From: Verrucomicrobiales bacterium
Lineage (GTDB): Bacteria; Verrucomicrobiota; Verrucomicrobiia; Limisphaerales; JAFMIX01
Assembly (NCBI GenBank): GCA_017853785.1
Contig: JAFMIX010000016.1
Coordinates: 1 to 16,586, forward strand
DNA length: 16,586 nt
Direction of reading: 5' to 3'
Positions 13,786 through 16,586 of this stretch are shown piece after piece (the first letter of the stretch is position 1; every line of letters begins with the position of its first letter). A program made the translations under genes and the position numbers. The notes under the pieces were generated by a model. That model searched no databases, was not told where the DNA came from, and saw nothing but the letters and a program-made list of their open reading frames with translations.

Positions 13786-14849
13786 GAAAGTTTCGTCTGA
13801 TACCAGCCGCGGGATTGGTTGCAAATTTTGCAGACGCTGAGCATCACCGGCACTTCCACCAGCACACCGACCACGCACGCCAGCGCCGCACCGGAACTTG
13901 GCCCGAACAGCGTGATGGCCACCGCCACGGCCAGCTCGAAGAAGTTGCTCGCGCCGATGAGCGCGCCCGGCGCAGCGACGTTGTGCGGCACGCGCAACCA
14001 GCGCATGAGCAGGTAGGCGAGCGAGGAATTGAAATAGACCTGAATGGTGATCGGCACGGCCAGCAGCAGCACCGCCAGCCAGCGCGAGGTCAGGTTCTCC
14101 GCTTGGAACGCAAAGATGAGCACGAGCGTCAGCAGCAGCGCGAAGATCGTGACGGTATAAAACTTCGGCAGGAAAGTTTTTTCGAACCACTCCGCGCCGC
14201 GCGACTTCAACAGCAGCGTCCGCGTCAGCGCGCCCGCCGCCAGCGGGATCACGATGAACACCACAACGCTCGTGACGAGCACCTTGCCCGGCACGACGAC
14301 GTTCGCCACGCCGCACAAGAGCATCACAATGGGCGCGAAGGCCACGAGCATGATGAGGTCGTTCACCGCCACTTGCACGAGCGTGTAAACGGGGTCGCCG
14401 TCCGTGAGGTAGCTCCACACAAAGACCATCGCGGTGCAGGGCGCGGCGGCGAGGATGATGAGGCCAGCGGTGTATTCCTTGGCCAACTCCGGCGAAATCC
14501 ACGCGGCGAAAACGTGGTTCATGAACAGCCAGCCCAGCAGCGCCATGCTGAACGGCTTCACCAGCCAGTTCACGACAAGCGTCACGGCGAGGCCTTTCGG
14601 CTTGCGCGCGATGCCGCCGAGCGCGGTGAAGTCCACCCTGAGCATCATCGGATAAATCATCAGCCAGATGAGCACGGCGATGGGGACGTTCACCTGCGAG
14701 CCTTGGCCGAACTCCAGCTTGCTCAACGCCGCTGTGAAGCCGGGCGCGAACTTGCCGAGCGCAACGCCGGCGACCATGCAGAGGAAAACCCAGACGGTGA
14801 GGTAGCGCTCGAAGAACGCGAGGCGCTTGGGGGAAGTTGCGTTACTCAT
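13764..14849 (-). CDS. acr3: Arsenite efflux permease Acr3 (BASS superfamily)
   Basis: The 361-residue inner-membrane protein has about ten spans. It carries the Acr3 hallmarks: NWLVKPFSMALLGWLF, the TM4 cysteine in ILAAAPCTAMVFVWSYLTDG (C138) and the TM9 glutamate in GASNFFELAVAVAITLFG (E305), both needed for As(OH)3 transport in studied members. It exports arsenite made by the neighbouring ArsC. It starts four bases after the arsR stop and overlaps arsC by four bases, so the three genes are translated from one message. The last 10 or so residues (KLSTTDEHR) are coded by a short tandem repeat and are unlikely to be original. Start ATG at 14849, giving a normal-length cytoplasmic N-terminus. 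Confidence 0.95.
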   Translation of the reverse strand: MSNATSPKRLAFFERYLTVWVFLCMVAGVALGKFAPGFTAALSKLEFGQGSQVNVPIAVLIWLMIYPMMLRVDFTALGGIARKPKGLAVTLVVNWLVKPFSMALLGWLFMNHVFAAWISPELAKEYTAGLIILAAAPCTAMVFVWSYLTDGDPVYTLVQVAVNDLIMLVAFAPIVMLLCGVANVVVPGKVLVTSVVVFIVIPLAAGALTRTLLLKSRGAEWFEKTFLPKFYTVTIFALLLTLVLIFAFQAENLTSRWLAVLLLAVPITIQVYFNSSLAYLLMRWLRVPHNVAAPGALIGASNFFELAVAVAITLFGPSSGAALACVVGVLVEVPVMLSVCKICNQSRGWYQTKLSTTDEHR

Positions 14850-14853
14850 CAGG

Positions 14854-15216
14854 TTAACATTTCTGCCGCCGGCAAATCGTGGCCAGGTCGGGCTTCAGGA
14901 TTTTTTTCGCCTTCTTCGCGTCGGCGGCGGTTTCATCCGTATTGGCGAGGGACTTGTGCACCCAGTCCAGCGCCTCGCGCACCGCCACGGGCGCGGACTT
15001 ATCCGCCAGCCGGTAGTAGACCCACCGCTCCGACTTGCGCGACTCAATCAGGCCGGCCCGCCGCAGGATGGCGAGATGCTGCGAAACCGTGGACGGCGCG
15101 AAGCCGAACAGTTCCGTAATCTGGCAAACGCACAGCTCGCCGCGCCGCAGGGCGAGGAGCATCCGCACCCGGTTCGGGTCGGACAACGCCTTCGTGATGG
15201 CCATGAACTCGCGCAT
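14854..15216 (-). CDS. arsR: ArsR-family metalloregulatory repressor of the arsenic operon
   Basis: The protein (120 residues from ATG at 15216) has the winged-helix ArsR fold: ITKALSDPNRVRMLLALRRG, sensor motif ELCVC (C29, C31), recognition helix FGFAPSTVSQHLAILRRAGL and wing SRKSERWVYYRL. ArsR represses the ars operon and leaves DNA when arsenite binds its thiols. The E. coli-type third cysteine (CVCxxC) is missing: the text is CVCQITEL. Two extra cysteines stand at the very end, C115 and C120 (ICRRQKC), and might supply the third ligand. A longer frame open to 15330 reads through the operator and promoter region, so I reject that start. The gene leads arsR-acr3-arsC-nucleotidyltransferase. 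Confidence 0.92.
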   Translation of the reverse strand: MREFMAITKALSDPNRVRMLLALRRGELCVCQITELFGFAPSTVSQHLAILRRAGLIESRKSERWVYYRLADKSAPVAVREALDWVHKSLANTDETAADAKKAKKILKPDLATICRRQKC

Positions 15217-15219
15217 ATC

Positions 15220-15245
15220 TTCATTTCGGAAAACGCCGAAATGAA
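15220..15245. promoter_or_regulatory. Candidate ArsR operator (perfect inverted repeat)
   Basis: TTCATTTCGG (15220-15229) and CCGAAATGAA (15236-15245) are perfect inverted copies with a 6-base spacer. The element begins three bases upstream of the arsR ATG, so it covers the start of the transcript and probably the ribosome-binding region. A dimeric repressor bound here would block its own operon. Symmetry and position are directly seen; ArsR binding is inferred. Confidence 0.65.
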
Positions 15246-15272
15246 TGTTAAGCCGTGCGCGCGTTCCCGCAA
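15245..15272 (-). promoter_or_regulatory. Candidate arsR promoter
   Basis: On the minus strand TTGCGG (15267-15272) and TAACAT (15245-15250) are 16 bases apart. Transcription would begin around 15238, inside the inverted repeat, as expected for a repressed promoter. Boxes are imperfect. Confidence 0.35.
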
Positions 15273-15282
15273 GCGGATTTTC

Positions 15283-15368
15283 TGCGGCGTAGCGGCGGTC
15301 GGCAGACCGCCGCAAAACAACGAAGGGCAAGAATGCGGCTCTCTCTGCCGAGCAGCCGCTACGCTGCG
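15283..15368. repeat. GC-rich multi-stem palindromic intergenic element
   Basis: An 86-base element lies between the arsR promoter and the stop of the next gene. Its ends, TGCGGCGTAGCGGC (15283-15296) and GCCGCTACGCTGCG (15355-15368), are inverted copies at 12 of 14 positions. Inside is a perfect 9-bp hairpin, GCGGCGGTC / GACCGCCGC (15292-15300 and 15305-15313). A second inverted pair, GCGGCT / AGCCGC, sits at 15335-15340 and 15354-15359. There is no T tail, so it does not look like a normal terminator. It could be a REP-like dispersed element or serve as a Rho-type 3' structure for the gene ending at 15369. Confidence 0.6.
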
Positions 15369-16031
15369 TTAGCTAATCAGCAGCAAGCGCGATTCGCCGG
15401 GCGCGGTCTCGGGCGCGCGATGGATGCACGGCGGCACGGGACTGCCCGGCCATTCGGTGGCGATGCGCCAGAGGTTGCCCTGCCCGAACGAATACGGTCG
15501 TGCTCCCGCCACCGGCGCGTAGTGCAGGTCGTAGCAATGCTCGGCCAGAAACTCGCGGAAGGCCGCGTCGTCCGCGCCGCCAAATTGCTGGAGCAGTTCG
15601 GCGCGAGTGGCGGGAATGTCCATGTGGCGGACGGCGTCTTCGTTGCGCAAGCCCTCGCTCGCCAGGCCGTGGTAGGTGCAGAGCCAAGTGTCGGCCTCCA
15701 CCGGGGCGCTGTCCACGTGGAAGGAAAAGACATGCGTAGCCACCGGCCCGGGCTGCTCGTCGCGCGGATAGCCGTGGATGCAGTTGAGGATGGGATCAAG
15801 CTCCCGCCCGCGCAGCAACCGCAGGTCGGCAAGCATGAAGTCCACTGCCACCTGCCCCGCTGCGCTCACCGGCAGCGCGAGCAACCGCGCCTCGTCGAGC
15901 ACCACGATATCCTCGCCGGCGCCGAGCAAGCGGACGACTTCGCCGAAATCGCCGGGCAAAGTACGCGGCCAGCAGAGCGCATTGACGCCATCGGCGAACG
16001 GGGTGGCAACCAGTTCCTGAAAACTGTTCAT
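15369..16031 (-). CDS. Uncharacterised protein, faint DUF1826 resemblance, candidate HxD...H oxygenase
   Basis: I do not recognise this gene with certainty. The 220-residue protein (ATG at 16031; an in-frame ATG at 16076, ten bases after the upstream stop, is also possible) has no signal peptide or membrane span. Its second half shows FSFHVDSAPVEADTWLCTYHG, HCYDLHYAPVAGARPYSFG and WPGSPVPPCIHRAPE followed by SRLLLIS. The layout H105-x-D107, then H204 and R215, matches in order the iron triad and 2-oxoglutarate-binding Arg of Fe(II)/2OG oxygenases. The FHVD...TYHG and WPG...IHRAP...RLLL blocks resemble what I remember of DUF1826. That is inference, not a database match. It lies downstream of nfeD-like genes on the same strand and upstream of the arsenic operon. 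Confidence 0.75.
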   Translation of the reverse strand: MNSFQELVATPFADGVNALCWPRTLPGDFGEVVRLLGAGEDIVVLDEARLLALPVSAAGQVAVDFMLADLRLLRGRELDPILNCIHGYPRDEQPGPVATHVFSFHVDSAPVEADTWLCTYHGLASEGLRNEDAVRHMDIPATRAELLQQFGGADDAAFREFLAEHCYDLHYAPVAGARPYSFGQGNLWRIATEWPGSPVPPCIHRAPETAPGESRLLLIS

Positions 16032-16086
16032 CCGCCGGATGCAAGGGAGGTCAGGCGGCAAAGAGGAAAAAATCATGTGCGAGCAC

Positions 16087-16542
16087 TCACACCGCCCGCA
16101 CGACAATCCGCGAGCCTTCCACCGCGACGACTTTCACGGCGGTGTCTTTCTCGATTAACCCGCCTTCCGTGACCACGTCCACGCGCTGGCCGTTGATGCG
16201 GGCGGTGCCGGACGGGCGGAGTTGCGTGAGTGCGACGCCGGTGCCGTGGAGCAGTTCAGGCTTGGCCACGCCGAGGTCGCCGACGGCGCTCTGCGACACG
16301 AATTTTTTCGCGACGCGGCTGTCCGGAAAATATTTCAGCCAGCAAATCATGCCGATGATGAGTCCCACGAGCACGATGCCGAGCACGAGGTTGCCGCCGC
16401 CGCTGCCGAAATCGCGGTAGCCCAGCACCACCGCCGCGCCGAGGCAGATGAGGCCCACGATGCCGACCACCATGCCGGGCAACAGGGTTTCCAGAAACAG
16501 CAGCAATGCTCCGATAGCCAGCAGGATGATGATGACAGTCAT
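16087..16542 (-). CDS. NfeD-family membrane protein (short form)
   Basis: The 151-residue protein has three hydrophobic segments at about residues 3-22, 24-42 and 51-70 (VIIILLAIGALLLFLETLLP, MVVGIVGLICLGAAVVLGY, NLVLGIVLVGLIIGMICWL). A C-terminal OB-fold domain follows, with GTGVALTQLRPSGTARINGQ and RVDVVTEGGLIEKDTAVKVV. This is the standard short NfeD: membrane helices and a soluble beta-barrel that associates with SPFH/stomatin proteins. The exact role in the cell is not settled. Its ATG overlaps an upstream stop by four bases, implying an operon that extends to the right of the window. The uncharacterised HxD...H gene follows by 10 to 55 bases, depending on its start. Confidence 0.9.
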   Translation of the reverse strand: MTVIIILLAIGALLLFLETLLPGMVVGIVGLICLGAAVVLGYRDFGSGGGNLVLGIVLVGLIIGMICWLKYFPDSRVAKKFVSQSAVGDLGVAKPELLHGTGVALTQLRPSGTARINGQRVDVVTEGGLIEKDTAVKVVAVEGSRIVVRAV

Positions 16543-16586
16543 AGAATCGGGGTCGCGCCGGACGGGGCCGGGCGGGTCAGTTTTCC
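16539..16586 (-). CDS. C-terminal end of an upstream gene (partial)
   Basis: Fifteen codons ending LTRPAPSGATPIL and a TGA are open to the window edge on the minus strand. The TGA overlaps the NfeD-like ATG (ATGA), the same coupling seen twice elsewhere in this window. A ClpP-like NfeD long form is a common neighbour of short NfeD genes, but too little is visible to name it. Confidence 0.4.
   Translation of the reverse strand, partial: GKLTRPAPSGATPIL

Noticed and set aside
13815..15119. A 434-codon open frame on the plus strand opposite acr3 and arsR
   Set aside because: Composition is His/Arg/Glu-rich with no family features, and it mirrors two clear genes on the other strand. It is a GC-rich antisense shadow.
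15217..15330. Longer arsR start at 15330
   Set aside because: It would translate through the candidate promoter, the inverted repeat and part of the palindromic element, and adds no conserved ArsR residues.
1..16586. CRISPR arrays, tRNA or rRNA genes, insertion sequences, defence-system genes
   Set aside because: No spaced direct repeats, no tRNA-like or rRNA-like stretches, and no transposase, nuclease or toxin-antitoxin motifs were found in the frames read.

Overview
The window is GC-rich bacterial chromosome. It most resembles a member of the Verrucomicrobiota, perhaps the Pedosphaera/Limisphaerales side. This is inference from gene content: a haem-binding-domain protein with CxxCH, a DUF481 barrel, an ECF sigma/membrane-protein pair of a type I associate with this phylum, a CvpA protein with a long tail, few clear Shine-Dalgarno sequences, and short dispersed-type repeats inside genes. 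No rRNA, tRNA, phage, insertion sequence or CRISPR array is visible.

Left part (1-6719). A minus-strand operon runs haem-binding protein, alpha/beta-hydrolase esterase, then a badly decayed GH63-like/MGH1-like glycoside hydrolase that leaves the window at base 1. Divergent from it are a DUF481 outer-membrane protein and a CvpA-family membrane protein on the plus strand. Convergent with these is a minus-strand operon of polyprenyl diphosphate synthase, ECF sigma factor and single-span putative anti-sigma protein.

Middle (6989-12299). uvrA encodes the nucleotide-excision-repair ATPase and carries an unusual insertion made of a 7-bp repeat. Next comes a divergent manganese pair: mntR (minus) and the NRAMP transporter mntH (plus), with a palindrome between them that is a candidate MntR operator. 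A wrecked universal-stress-protein gene follows mntH immediately.

Right part (12270-15245). A minus-strand arsenic operon reads arsR, acr3, arsC and then a sugar-nucleotide-type nucleotidyltransferase, ending in a strong intrinsic terminator. A perfect 10-bp inverted repeat lies just upstream of arsR and is the likely ArsR operator. The acr3/arsC junction, including the ATGA stop/start overlap, lies within a short tandem repeat.

Far right (15283-16586). A palindromic intergenic element precedes (on the plus coordinate) an uncharacterised protein with a candidate HxD...H...R iron/2-oxoglutarate oxygenase signature. Upstream of that gene are a short NfeD-family membrane protein and the last codons of another gene.

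The best candidates for new biology are the uncharacterised HxD...H protein, the ArsR sensor with a non-standard cysteine set, and the role of short repeats in remodelling gene ends and coding sequence. The two pseudogenes each sit at the distal end of an otherwise intact transcription unit.
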